From assembly GCA_017439185.1 (NCBI GenBank), contig JAFRTM010000028.1, forward strand, positions 1 through 64,000: a stretch of 64,000 bases of DNA. The letters run 5' to 3'. Below are positions 35,307 to 44,190 of the stretch, in pieces; the stretch's first letter is position 1; every line of letters begins with the position of its first letter. The position numbers were made by a program, and so were the translations under genes. The DNA comes from Bacteroidales bacterium. GTDB lineage: Bacteria; Bacteroidota; Bacteroidia; Bacteroidales; P3. Below the pieces are notes generated by a model. That model saw only the letters and a program-made list of their open reading frames with translations, was not told the origin of the DNA and ran no database searches.

Positions 35307-35310
<4 letters not shown>
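31036..35310 (+). CDS. cas9: Type II-C CRISPR endonuclease Cas9
   Basis: 1424 residues, in the usual range for Bacteroidetes Cas9. RuvC-I is GIDLGTNSLG (Asp9); an Arg-rich bridge helix follows (RTSKRSARRLYQARKYR). RuvC-II has Glu724 in VVETAREM; the HNH domain has DIEHTVPRS with His833 plus Asn847 and Asn856, spaced as in SpCas9 (H840, N854, N863); RuvC-III has HHAVDAAV (His1001, Asp1004). All catalytic residues are present, except that the HNH Asp next to the catalytic His is Glu832. It cuts DNA matched by the crRNA-tracrRNA guide. The gene is visibly more A/T-rich than cas1 and cas2. It overlaps cas1 by ATGA; no cas4 or csn2 is present, hence type II-C. Confidence 0.96.
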
Positions 35311-36549
<1,239 letters not shown>

Positions 36550-36607
36550 ACGGGTGGGACAAAGTGCAATAAAAAGAAAAAATCGTCGTTAATAACAAGA
36601 TAATTGA

Positions 36608-36649
36608 TATAGAGTTTATAGAATTTATAGAGTTTATAGAATTTATAAG
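36608..36649. repeat. 9-nt tandem repeat upstream of the four-helix-bundle gene
   Basis: Four full units of TATAGA(A/G)TT (36608-36643), alternating AGTT and AATT, plus a partial fifth. The same unit occurs on the other side of the gene at 37325-37396. It lies between the cas2 stop and the ATG at 36664. Confidence 0.85.
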
Positions 36650-36663
36650 TAATAGTTAAGGAA

Positions 36664-37320
36664 ATGGATCAAAAATATCAGATTCTGAATCGTCAGATGC
36701 CATTCAGCGCTACTTACTACTACCAGAAATCCGAAGTTCTGTACCAGCTGACGTTTGCTTTCTGTCGTCGTTTTCTGCCTACCCACGGAGATCGTACAGT
36801 GGACCAGATGATACAGGCAGCACGTAGTGGCAAACAGAACATTGTAGAGGGGACAGAGGACGGGGTTTCGTCAACCGAAATGCAACTGAAATTACTCAAT
36901 GTCGCCAGAGCGTCGCTTCAGGAACTGCGTGAAGATTATAAAGACTACCTTACAGCGCGCAATCTTCCAATATGGGATGACTCGAATCCTCGCTTTCCAA
37001 CCATGAGAAAATTTTGTTCGACACATAATACACTCGATGCCTTTAAGCCATTTTTAGAGTGTTGGTCAGACGAGGAGATGGCAAACGTGGCCCTTACACT
37101 CTGTCACCAGACAGACTCGCTGCTCAACAAACACCTCAAACGTCTTGAAAGCGAATTCGTAGAGCAAGGAGGCATAAAAGAAAGGATGTATGCGGCACGT
37201 ACCGGCTATAGGCAACAAGAGCAGAAAGAGCTTGCGCAGCTAAGGAGCGAGAACGAGCTCCTTAAAAAGGAAATTAGCCGATTGAAGGATATACTCAAAG
37301 TTAACGGGATAAAGTATTAG
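36664..37320 (+). CDS. Four-helix-bundle protein (23S rRNA intervening-sequence / S23 type)
   Basis: 218 residues. Residues about 15-145 match the long four-helix-bundle form seen in Bacteroidetes: SEVLYQLTFAFCRRFLPTHG, DRTVDQMIQAARSGKQNIVE, GTEDGVSSTEMQLKLLNVA and SLQELREDYKDYLTARNLP. A second helical part and a C-terminal coiled coil (QKELAQLRSENELLKKEIS) follow. The family is found in rRNA insertions and as orphan genes, and shares its fold with Avd of diversity-generating retroelements; its job is not known. It lies between cas2 and the array and is bracketed by identical 9-nt repeats, which suggests a small independent unit rather than a cas gene. Confidence 0.8.
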   Translation: MDQKYQILNRQMPFSATYYYQKSEVLYQLTFAFCRRFLPTHGDRTVDQMIQAARSGKQNIVEGTEDGVSSTEMQLKLLNVARASLQELREDYKDYLTARNLPIWDDSNPRFPTMRKFCSTHNTLDAFKPFLECWSDEEMANVALTLCHQTDSLLNKHLKRLESEFVEQGGIKERMYAARTGYRQQEQKELAQLRSENELLKKEISRLKDILKVNGIKY

Positions 37321-37324
37321 AGGA

Positions 37325-37396
37325 GATAGAATCTATAGAATTTATAGACTTTATAAAATTTATAGAATTTATAGAGTTTATAGAATTTATAAATTA
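37325..37396. repeat. 9-nt tandem repeat downstream of the four-helix-bundle gene
   Basis: Eight consecutive 9-base units from GATAGAATC (37325) through six TATAxAxTT-type units to TATAAATTA (ending 37396). Most units are TATAGAATT or a one-base variant. Confidence 0.85.
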
Positions 37397-37403
37397 CGAT
37401 TCG

Positions 37404-37459
37404 TAAAAAAGAGAGAAGGGGAGAAACGGATTGGAATTCCAATCCGTTTCTCCCCTTCT
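37404..37459 (-). terminator. Perfect 46-bp palindrome; terminator of the CRISPR array transcript
   Basis: 37414-37459 is a perfect inverted repeat with 23-base arms meeting at GGAATTCC and no spacer. On the minus strand the hairpin runs into CTCTTTTTTACG, the layout of an intrinsic terminator for leftward transcription, that is, for the array. On the plus strand there is no T tract. Confidence 0.75.
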
Positions 37460-37505
37460 AAGACATCAACTAAACTGCTGAACGTTAAAAGATTAGAGAC
37501 ATCGA

Positions 37506-37857
37506 GATGTCATTTATCAATGTAACGTTCACTTTTTGAAGCAATTCACAACCTCACGACGAATACGTCGACGTGCTGTGCTGATGTCATTTATCAATGT
37601 AACGTTCACTTTTTGAAGCAATTCACAACCTGGTGAATATGGAGCGGCAACCGCTGGTTGATGTCATTTATCAATGTAACGTTCACTTTTTGAAGCAATT
37701 CACAACTTAATTAAAGAAATGGTAAAATGAAAACAGATGTCATTTATCAATGTAACGTTCACTTTTTGAAGCAATTCACAACCGTACCTCTCGAATGGAG
37801 TGTACCACTCGATGTCATTTATCAATGTAACGTTCACTTTTTGAAGCAATTCACAAC
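37506..37857 (-). CRISPR. Type II-C CRISPR array, five 47-nt repeats and four spacers
   Basis: Five identical 47-base repeats start at 37506, 37583, 37660, 37736 and 37811; spacers are 30, 30, 29 and 28 bases. On the minus strand the repeat begins GTTGTGAATTGCTTCAAAAA, the usual orientation for Bacteroidetes type II repeats, and pairs with the tracrRNA anti-repeat. Minus-strand transcription is supported by a TATCTTTG box at 37982-37989 and the terminator at 37404-37459. The newest spacer should therefore be at the right end (37783-37810). The array is short and the repeats show no decay. I found no spacer match inside the window by eye. Confidence 0.97.
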
Positions 37858-37989
37858 GTGTGGCTTATCAGCGTGTTAAAGAAGGGTGTAAATGACCACA
37901 CTTTTGTTGTGATTCATATATATCAGTATGTCAATGTGCTATACGCAATAATGGAGGCGTTATGTGCCGCTTTTGCAATTGCAAAGATA
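37858..37989 (-). promoter_or_regulatory. CRISPR leader with promoter box
   Basis: TATCTTTG on the minus strand (37989-37982) places the start of array transcription near 37975; about 118 bases of leader precede the first repeat. The -33 element is weak. The leader contains GTGTGG...CCACAC, an inverted pair (37857-37863 and 37896-37902) right next to the first repeat. The remainder of the 336-base gap to 38193 holds an 11-nt repeat (38057) and a terminator (38119). Confidence 0.6.
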
Positions 37990-38056
37990 CACAATTTTTT
38001 TAATATAATGACACTTTTTCGCTAAAAGTTTTTTATGTCGCAAAGTAATACCAAAC

Positions 38057-38089
38057 ATGGTTCAACCATGGCTCAACTATGGCTCAACC
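38057..38089. repeat. 11-nt tandem repeat, ATGG(T/C)TCAAC type
   Basis: Three units, ATGGTTCAACC, ATGGCTCAACT and ATGGCTCAACC, at exact 11-base steps (38057, 38068, 38079). Confidence 0.8.
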
Positions 38090-38118
38090 TTATAGAGGCC
38101 ATATTGCGGGGGAGGGAA

Positions 38119-38148
38119 AAAATAGCGGGAGCCTGTCAGGGCTCCCGC
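38119..38148 (-). terminator. Terminator of the PPDK-like operon
   Basis: Stem GCGGGAGCC / GGCTCCCGC (38125-38133 and 38140-38148) with loop TGTCAG; on the minus strand it is followed by TATTTTTTCCC. Confidence 0.88.
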
Positions 38149-38193
38149 CTAGGGTAAGGAAAACCTTGTCTGCTAATAGTGTGTCTGCGGGGG

Positions 38194-40827
38194 TTATTCC
38201 GTCTTTAGCAGGTCGTCGATGCGAATTTTTACCCAGCTTTTTTCGAGGTCGAAGATTTTTTCGGCGGGCTGCGACAGTTTCGATACCAGCAGGTGGGTGT
38301 TCTCCTGGTGGTCGGTGTGGTTGAGCGCCTCGCCGATCTCGTCCCAGTTGCGGTGGCAGAAGACGAGCGGGGCGAAGGTGTAGAGGTCGAAATTGCTCAC
38401 GGTCATATTGTCGATGCCTTCGGTCTCGATTTTCGAGTGGGCGCGTGCCAGCTTCATCTCGCCGACCTCCTCCAGCACGTGGAGGTATTTCTCGTAGAGC
38501 ACATACTCGTTGAGCAGGAAGGCTATGGTGTCGGGCGAGAGGGCTTTCCAGAGACTTTGGGGTAGGGGACGGGCCACGAAGCGGCCTATCATAAACGAGC
38601 CCGCCTGGAGTCCTGTGAGCCCTTTGGCACGGCAGATGCGTTCCACGCGGCGGAAGAAATCGACTTTGAGGTCGGACGACAGCAGGTCGAACACGCGCGA
38701 CTGGTCCTGATGGCTTCCCATCTTGCTTTGCAGCACCTGGGTGACGTATGTGTCGGCATGGGAGGAGTACCAATTGTTGACCAGCGAGCGGGCCTTCTCG
38801 GGCTGGTTTTGCAGGTCGCAGCGGATGAGGCGTGCCAGCTTGTCGATGTCGTTGATATAGCTTGTCTGCTGGCTGTTGATAATTTTCTGGTAGGTGATGT
38901 AGGCCTCTTTCATGTCGGCGAAGAAGACCTTCTCTTCGTCGTTGAGTTCCACGGCAGTGCCGTGCAGGTATTTGGTGAAGCGTGCGGGCTTGAAGGCTGC
39001 CACTCCTTTGTAGATGGTCTGGCGTTTGCTTGAGAGGGTGATATGTTCCAGCTCGTGGATTTCCAGCCCTTCCTCGTTGACGATGCTGCCGTTCTCCATC
39101 TTTATGCCGTAGGACTGGAGGTCCATAAATGCCGGAATGCCGTAGCCGCGGCAGGCGGTGACCACGTGTATGGCGGCGGGGGCCATGCTGAGTATGGCGT
39201 CCACCTCGTTGAGGGTTATGGTGTCTTCGGGGATGAAGCGTTCCTGGCAGAGGCACACATTCTCGCCTTTGGCTTTCATCTGGCGTGCTGTCGCCACCGA
39301 GAAGCAGAGTACGGCGGAGATGGCGGTGCGTGGCAGCACATTGAGTCCTTTGCCGAAATACTGAAGCTTGGAGAGCGAGCGGTCGTCGATGGATGCCGAC
39401 ACTATCTGGCGCAGGTGGTAGGGCTTTATGATGTCCACCACGTCGCCGTCGGCAATCAGTCCTCCTTTCAGCATGTCTATGGCCGAGAGGAGAGCCGCGC
39501 GTCCGGTCATCTCGCTCATGTTGAGTTGCAGCACCGAGAAGAGGCTCACCTGGTTGGGACGTGTCTCCACGGCAAATTCTATGGTGACGGGGCTCTTGTA
39601 GCGCCCTTCCAGCTTCTTGAGCAACGGGTCGAAGTGATAGACTGCGGGGAAGGTGTCTTTTATCTCGTTGCGGTCGAAGTAGGCCGAGTCGGTCGAGGTG
39701 ACGTCGCCGGTCATGATCTCTTCGCCGAAGATGTTGCGGTAGCTCTCTATCTGGCGTCCTTTGCCGGTGCGGCTGTGGCGGCTGTAGAGTACGCCCGGGT
39801 AGGACTGCTCGTTGCCGATGGTCCACACCATCCGTTGCAGTATCAGCGACGGGAACGCCTGCTTCCCTTGCATAAAGGTGAGAATGAGGTCCTGGTTGGA
39901 GACGTAGAATTGCCTCACATACTGTGCCAGTCGCAGGGCCTGGAAGTGGGCGTCGGTGAGCAGGCGCTCCCCTTCGGGGGTGGCGGCTTTGATGGCTTCT
40001 TCCATCTCTTCGATGCGTTGCAGCTGGTGTTCGCAGGTGAGCTCTATGTCGCTCGTGGTGTAGCGTTTCTCGATGCCGAGCATCTCTTTTATGGTGTGCA
40101 GGGTCGAGAGGTACACGCGGTTGGCCATCGCGTCGGTATATACGCGGCGGAAGGCCTGGTAGGAGTTGCGGGTGACGCCGATGTTGAGGAGCGTCGGCAT
40201 CAGTCCTGGGATATACTGCGGCATGGCGCAGCGTATGGCGAAGACCAGCGGGTTGGTGCTGTCGCCCAGCTTCGTGGCTGTCATGGTTTCGAGGTTGTGT
40301 ATGGCCTGTTCCAGCAGTTCTGGGAAGAGGTCGGGGCGGTTGAAGGCAGCCGCCGTGACTATGCAGAAGTCGGGCACCGGGTAGCAGTCGCGGGTGAGGT
40401 CGAGGAGCATGTGCCCTTTGTGGCTTATCTGCTGGTCGGTGAAGTCGCCTTGTGAGAGCGAGGAGATAAGGTATTCGTTCTCGAACAGCGGGTGCTGCTC
40501 CACATGGTCTTTGCAGTCTTGGCGGAAGGTCTCCCTCATCTCGTCGAGGTGTGGCACTGCCTTGCCGCCGGCTTCGTCGATGAGCATCTGGAGGTATTCC
40601 TCCTTCTTCTCGCCGCGTAGCTTCAGCAGGCGGTACATGTCGTACCAGCGGGGCGGGAATTCCCTCTTCTCGCCCTGCTCGTCGAGGTAGATCACGGTTC
40701 CCGGCTTGTTGCCCGGCAGCGGGTTGTCGGGTGCCTCATTGTCGAAGTTGAACGGCTTCTGCCCTTCGCGAGCGAAGAGGCGTGTCATATAATAGTTAGG
40801 GTAGCTTGCCCTGATAAGGAATTTCAT
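38194..40827 (-). CDS. PPDK/PEP synthase-like protein lacking the PEP-binding barrel
   Basis: 877 residues from ATG at 40827 (MKFLIRASYPNYYMTRLFAREG); a longer frame to 41037 overlaps the yqiA gene and is Pro/Thr-rich noise. The region around 200-500 has ATP-grasp features of pyruvate phosphate dikinase: PVPDFCIVTAAAF, an NEQSYPGVLYSRHSRTGKGR segment corresponding to the PPDK NPSTG region, and IEFAVETRPNQVSLFSVLQL where PPDK has its IQTR motif. The phosphohistidine domain follows, with AAIHVVTACRGYGIPAF aligning to the TSHAAVVARG motif so the swivelling His is kept. The last about 260 residues are helical and are not the PEP-binding TIM barrel. Phosphotransfer to another acceptor is inferred; the acceptor is unknown. 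It follows yqiA by 4 bases. Confidence 0.7.
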   Translation of the reverse strand: MKFLIRASYPNYYMTRLFAREGQKPFNFDNEAPDNPLPGNKPGTVIYLDEQGEKREFPPRWYDMYRLLKLRGEKKEEYLQMLIDEAGGKAVPHLDEMRETFRQDCKDHVEQHPLFENEYLISSLSQGDFTDQQISHKGHMLLDLTRDCYPVPDFCIVTAAAFNRPDLFPELLEQAIHNLETMTATKLGDSTNPLVFAIRCAMPQYIPGLMPTLLNIGVTRNSYQAFRRVYTDAMANRVYLSTLHTIKEMLGIEKRYTTSDIELTCEHQLQRIEEMEEAIKAATPEGERLLTDAHFQALRLAQYVRQFYVSNQDLILTFMQGKQAFPSLILQRMVWTIGNEQSYPGVLYSRHSRTGKGRQIESYRNIFGEEIMTGDVTSTDSAYFDRNEIKDTFPAVYHFDPLLKKLEGRYKSPVTIEFAVETRPNQVSLFSVLQLNMSEMTGRAALLSAIDMLKGGLIADGDVVDIIKPYHLRQIVSASIDDRSLSKLQYFGKGLNVLPRTAISAVLCFSVATARQMKAKGENVCLCQERFIPEDTITLNEVDAILSMAPAAIHVVTACRGYGIPAFMDLQSYGIKMENGSIVNEEGLEIHELEHITLSSKRQTIYKGVAAFKPARFTKYLHGTAVELNDEEKVFFADMKEAYITYQKIINSQQTSYINDIDKLARLIRCDLQNQPEKARSLVNNWYSSHADTYVTQVLQSKMGSHQDQSRVFDLLSSDLKVDFFRRVERICRAKGLTGLQAGSFMIGRFVARPLPQSLWKALSPDTIAFLLNEYVLYEKYLHVLEEVGEMKLARAHSKIETEGIDNMTVSNFDLYTFAPLVFCHRNWDEIGEALNHTDHQENTHLLVSKLSQPAEKIFDLEKSWVKIRIDDLLKTE

Positions 40828-40831
40828 GACG

Positions 40832-41416
40832 TCATATTTTGTCGATGGTGGCACGTATGGCCTCACGCAGCTCTTCGAAGCGTGTGAAGTGGTGACCGCT
40901 GTTGTCGCGCCATATAATGTAGGCCGCCTTGGGGAAGAGCGAGGCGGTGTGGTGATGGTCGCCGAGGGTCTCGTCGTCGGTGCTGAGGGCCAGCGACACC
41001 TGTCCGTCGCGCTGGGGCAGGTGGGAGAAGACCTCATCGACGAGGCCTTGGTAGGAGTTGAGGTTTTTCAGCGCGTCGGGCAGCAGCTGGGGAGCCTGCT
41101 TCTCCAGCCTCGGTATTATGGCTTTCTTGAACTGGGGCAGGGGGTCGGTCACCGGGTTCACCGCCCACACGGGCCCTTCGAACCAGGGGAGGGTGCAGAG
41201 GGCGTGGAATCCGCCGAGGCTGCTGCCAAGCAGCATGTCCACCTTCTCGCTTTCCACGGTCTGGCGTATCTGTTCCTGGATTTCGCCGGCGGTATGGTGG
41301 TTGAAGTCGTAGGTGGGCACGATTACACGGTGTTCGGGTACCATGGCTTTCAGCAGTTGTGCCTTGGTGGCGTTGCTGTTCGAGCCGTAGCCGTGGATAT
41401 ATAATATTGTCTTCAT
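40832..41416 (-). CDS. YqiA/YcfP-family alpha/beta hydrolase
   Basis: 194 residues. MKTILYIHGYGSNSNATKAQ opens with the oxyanion HGYGS motif; the nucleophile elbow is GSSLGG (Ser66); STDDETLG carries the likely Asp and DNSGHHFTRF the His of the triad. YqiA-type enzymes hydrolyse short-chain esters such as acyl-CoA or p-nitrophenyl esters in vitro; the true substrate is unknown. Its position between a deaminase gene (28 bases) and the PPDK-like gene (4 bases) marks a three-gene operon. Confidence 0.8.
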   Translation of the reverse strand: MKTILYIHGYGSNSNATKAQLLKAMVPEHRVIVPTYDFNHHTAGEIQEQIRQTVESEKVDMLLGSSLGGFHALCTLPWFEGPVWAVNPVTDPLPQFKKAIIPRLEKQAPQLLPDALKNLNSYQGLVDEVFSHLPQRDGQVSLALSTDDETLGDHHHTASLFPKAAYIIWRDNSGHHFTRFEELREAIRATIDKI

Positions 41417-41444
41417 TGTCTTCTTGTTTGATGGGGTAGGGGAG

Positions 41445-41912
41445 TTAGTATTCTGTCTTGTCTTCTTTGTTTTCCCAGAGGCGGAAGGCCTCCAGGGCTT
41501 CGTCGCGCAGCATCTGGCTGTAGCTGACGTGGCGCTCTTCGCGCGTGAGTTTCAGCTCGTCGTAGATGAACGAATCGTCGAAGCCAATCGTTTTGGCGTC
41601 GTCTTTTGTGTTGGCATAGATTATGCGGTCCACGCCGGCCCAGTAGAGGGCGCTGAGGCACATGGGGCAGGGCTCGCACGAGCTATAGACGGTACAGCCG
41701 TCCAATTTGAAGTTCTGCACTTTCTGGCAGGCAGCACGTATGGCGCTCACTTCGGCATGGGCCGTCGGGTCGTTGTTGGCGGTCACACGGTTGACTCCGG
41801 TGGCGATGACTTCGCCCTCTTTGGCTATCACGGCACCGAAGGGGCCGCCTCCGTTCCTCACGTTCTCTTCCGAGAGACGTATGGCTATTTGCATCAGTTC
41901 CTGGTCGGTCAT
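41445..41912 (-). CDS. Nucleoside/guanine deaminase (CDA fold)
   Basis: 155 residues. Zinc ligands are His52 with Glu54 as proton shuttle in the TAHAEVSAIRA motif, and Cys82/Cys85 in CEPCPMC. The GGPFGAVIAKEGEVIA start and the C-terminal LWENKEDKTEY tail match Bacillus-type guanine deaminase (GuaD) better than the tRNA adenosine deaminase TadA. The likely reaction is guanine to xanthine plus ammonia. It is the first gene of the operon with yqiA and the PPDK-like gene; I see no consensus promoter in the upstream 95 bases. Confidence 0.82.
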   Translation of the reverse strand: MTDQELMQIAIRLSEENVRNGGGPFGAVIAKEGEVIATGVNRVTANNDPTAHAEVSAIRAACQKVQNFKLDGCTVYSSCEPCPMCLSALYWAGVDRIIYANTKDDAKTIGFDDSFIYDELKLTREERHVSYSQMLRDEALEAFRLWENKEDKTEY

Positions 41913-42006
41913 GGGAAGAAATTGTTGATATGTGTTATGTGGATATGAGGATAAGTTATGAGTTCTAAGTTTTAAGTTTTAAGTGGGGAGTAGTGTAGGT
42001 ATAATT

Positions 42007-42033
42007 AAAAGGGCTGGCGTGGCCAGCCCTTTT
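42007..42033 (-). terminator. Terminator of the acyl-CoA synthetase gene, likely bidirectional
   Basis: Stem AAAAGGGCTGGC / GCCAGCCCTTTT with a 3-base loop, A-rich left and T-rich right. Confidence 0.88.
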
Positions 42034-42043
42034 ATTGGTTGGA

Positions 42044-44116
42044 TTACTTTTCTATCCTTATTCGGGCATCCACCGCTGTGACGTATCTCGGGTTTCCGAG
42101 CAGTGGGTTGAGGTCCATCTCGGCGATCTCGGGAGCGGCCTGCACCAGCGCGCTGACGCGGGCTATCTGGTTGGCGTAGAGGTCGAGGTTGACTCCCTCC
42201 TGTCCACGTACTCCCTGCAGTATCTTGTAGCCTTTGAGCTGCGTGAGCATCTCCTTGGCTTCGGCTGCACTGATGGGTGCGAGGGCGCTCTGCACGTCTT
42301 TCAGCACCTCGATGAAGATGCCGCCCAGGCCGAAGAATATCTGGTGGCCGAACTTAGCATCCTTGATGGCTCCGATATAGACGTCGGTTCCGTCGAGCAT
42401 GGGGTACATCTCCACAGCGTAGGTCTCGGGGATGACGATGAGGCGGTTGAACTCTTTCTCCACCGTCTCGAGGTCTTTCACGCCGAGGGTCACGCCGCCC
42501 ACGTCGCTCTTGTGCAGCGGGCCTACTACTTTCATCACCAGCGGCACATCCTTCGAGCATCCCACCTCCTTGGCGAAGGCTATGGCGTCTTCCACCTTGG
42601 AGACCTCCACCGACTTCTTGCGGCTGATGCCGGCGGCGTCGAGCAGCTCGTTATAGTCGGCTATCTCGAGGTATCCGCTCTTGCAGCGCTCGATGGTCTT
42701 GCGTATGCGTGCCACGTCGATGGCGGGCTGCTCCACGTTCTCGGGCTGCGGCTTGGGAGTGTTATATACCTTGCAGATGGCGTTGCCGAGCACACACTCT
42801 TCGGGGAAGTTGATACGTCCCTTGGCGATAAAGTCGGCAATCTCGTCTTTCACGTTGATGATGCTCGGCAGCACGGGGAAGATGGGCTTCTTGCAGGTCT
42901 TCATCTTCTCGTCGAGCAGGTCGTAAACCTCCTTGTTGGAGAACAGTCCGGGCGAGCCGAAGATGACCACCGAGAAGTCTATCTCGTCATAGTCGTTCTC
43001 CACTGCGTCGAGGATATATCCCAGCTGCTCGGCCGTGCCGGTGGCGAGGAAGTCGATGGGGTTGCCCACCGACGAGCCGCCGAAGAGTTTCGACAGCAGT
43101 TCGGGCGACTTGGGATGTTCTTTCAGGCTGGGCACTTCCATGCCTCCGTTGCTCAGCACGTCGGTGAGCATCACGGCGGGACCGCCGGCGTGGGTGACCA
43201 CGGCGCAGCGTTTGCCTTTCAGCTCGGGATGCATGAACACGGCGCACACCGTGGTGAGCTCCTGACGGTTGTGGCAGCGCACTATGCCGGCCTTGCGGAA
43301 CAGTGCGTCAACCGCTGCGTCGTTGGTGGCGAGGGCACCCGTGTGGCTCGAGGCTGCACGGCTTCCGGCTGCCGAGCCGCCGCTCTTGATGGCAGCGATC
43401 TTGCAGCCTTTGTTGATGAGGTTGCGGCTGTGCTTCAGCAGGCGTTGGGGGTCGCCGATCTTCTCCATGTAGAGCATGATGACGCGGCTCGACTTCACGG
43501 GGTCGAAAGTCTCGTCGAGGTGCTCCAGCACGTCCTCGATGCCGAGCTGGGCGCTGTTGCCCACTGCCCACACGCTGTTGAAGGTAAGTCCGTTGCTGAT
43601 GCCGTATTCCTTGATGAACACGGCGGTGGCACCCGATCCGGTGATGAAGTCGACTCCGTGGGGGTCGAGTTTAGGTATCGGCGTGTCGAAGCATCCGCTG
43701 TAGTTGGTGTTGAGGAATCCCGTGCAGTTGGGGCCTATCAGAGAGCCTCCCACGGCGTTGATGCTGTCAACGATGTGCTTCTCTATCGCGGCACCCTGCT
43801 CGTTCTCCTCCGAGAAGCCGGCGCTCACGATGATGAAGCCCTTGGTGCCTTTCTGCTGCGTCAGCACGTCGACGGTGGCGGCGCAGAACTTGGCAGCGAT
43901 GCAGAGGATGGCGCAGTCCACCTGCGGCAGGTCCTCGACTTTGGCGTAGCATTTCACGCCCTGCACTTCGCTCTCTTTGGGGTTCACGGCATAGACTTCG
44001 CCTTTGAAGCGGCTCTCCAGAAGGTTTTTCAAGGCTTTGCCGCCCGGTTTGTGTATGTCGCTCGAAGCACCACAAACCACGATGCTGCGAGGATTCAAAA
44101 GTTCTTTTGCTATCAT
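42044..44116 (-). CDS. ADP-forming acetate/acyl-CoA synthetase
   Basis: 690 residues with the fused alpha-beta layout. Residues 1-about 130 form the CoA-binding Rossmann domain (NPRSIVVCGASSDIHKPGGK), then two ligase domains with the phosphohistidine loop AASSHTGALA near residue 265, and a C-terminal ATP-grasp domain (VPLVMKVVGPLHKSDVGGV, then FGLGGIFIEVLKD and MDLNPLL). It makes ATP from ADP and phosphate while releasing acetate or another acid from its CoA ester, or the reverse. This is a fermentative energy-saving step in anaerobes. It is 74 bases downstream of pepD and may be co-transcribed; amino-acid use would link the two, which is inference. Confidence 0.88.
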   Translation of the reverse strand: MIAKELLNPRSIVVCGASSDIHKPGGKALKNLLESRFKGEVYAVNPKESEVQGVKCYAKVEDLPQVDCAILCIAAKFCAATVDVLTQQKGTKGFIIVSAGFSEENEQGAAIEKHIVDSINAVGGSLIGPNCTGFLNTNYSGCFDTPIPKLDPHGVDFITGSGATAVFIKEYGISNGLTFNSVWAVGNSAQLGIEDVLEHLDETFDPVKSSRVIMLYMEKIGDPQRLLKHSRNLINKGCKIAAIKSGGSAAGSRAASSHTGALATNDAAVDALFRKAGIVRCHNRQELTTVCAVFMHPELKGKRCAVVTHAGGPAVMLTDVLSNGGMEVPSLKEHPKSPELLSKLFGGSSVGNPIDFLATGTAEQLGYILDAVENDYDEIDFSVVIFGSPGLFSNKEVYDLLDEKMKTCKKPIFPVLPSIINVKDEIADFIAKGRINFPEECVLGNAICKVYNTPKPQPENVEQPAIDVARIRKTIERCKSGYLEIADYNELLDAAGISRKKSVEVSKVEDAIAFAKEVGCSKDVPLVMKVVGPLHKSDVGGVTLGVKDLETVEKEFNRLIVIPETYAVEMYPMLDGTDVYIGAIKDAKFGHQIFFGLGGIFIEVLKDVQSALAPISAAEAKEMLTQLKGYKILQGVRGQEGVNLDLYANQIARVSALVQAAPEIAEMDLNPLLGNPRYVTAVDARIRIEK

Positions 44117-44120
44117 TTAG

Positions 44121-44190
44121 TGAATTGAGAATTGAGAATTGAAAATTGAGAATTTATGGGGCTTATAGGGCTTATAGGTCCTATAGGTCT
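44121..44190. repeat. AATTGAGA-type repeat and 9-nt TATAGGnnT tandem repeat
   Basis: 44121-44154 repeats GAATTGAGAATTGA-like units. 44155-44190 is four exact 9-base units: TATGGGGCT, TATAGGGCT, TATAGGTCC and TATAGGTCT, ending directly at the pepD stop codon. The 9-base step and TATAG core match the arrays that flank the four-helix-bundle gene. Confidence 0.8.

Noticed and set aside
36664-37320. Interpretation of the gene between cas2 and the array as csn2 or cas4
   Set aside because: Its motifs are those of four-helix-bundle S23-type proteins; neither Csn2 nor Cas4 features (Cys cluster, nuclease motifs) are present, so the locus stays type II-C.
37506-37857. A promoter inside each CRISPR repeat
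   Set aside because: The repeat has TACATTGA where some Bacteroidetes repeats have a TAnnTTTG-like box, but it breaks the consensus and has no -33 element at 19-21 bases.
37896-37935. Possible degenerate repeat or second anti-repeat in the leader (GTTGTGATTCATATA)
   Set aside because: Only about nine bases match the repeat and in the opposite orientation; the match at 30956-30976 is far better and has a promoter and terminator.
38090-39826. Long minus-strand frame rich in Arg, Pro, His and Gln
   Set aside because: It overlaps the PPDK-like gene in another frame, runs through that gene's terminator and has the composition of a shifted GC-rich gene.
40828-41037. 70-codon N-terminal extension of the PPDK-like frame
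   Set aside because: It overlaps the yqiA gene, is Pro/Thr/Ser-rich, and the family-like start MKFLIRASYP at 40827 is 4 bases after the yqiA stop.
42035-44128. 697-codon plus-strand frame opposite the acyl-CoA synthetase gene
   Set aside because: Its His/Val/Glu/Asp-rich text is the antisense of a well-supported gene and shows no family motif.
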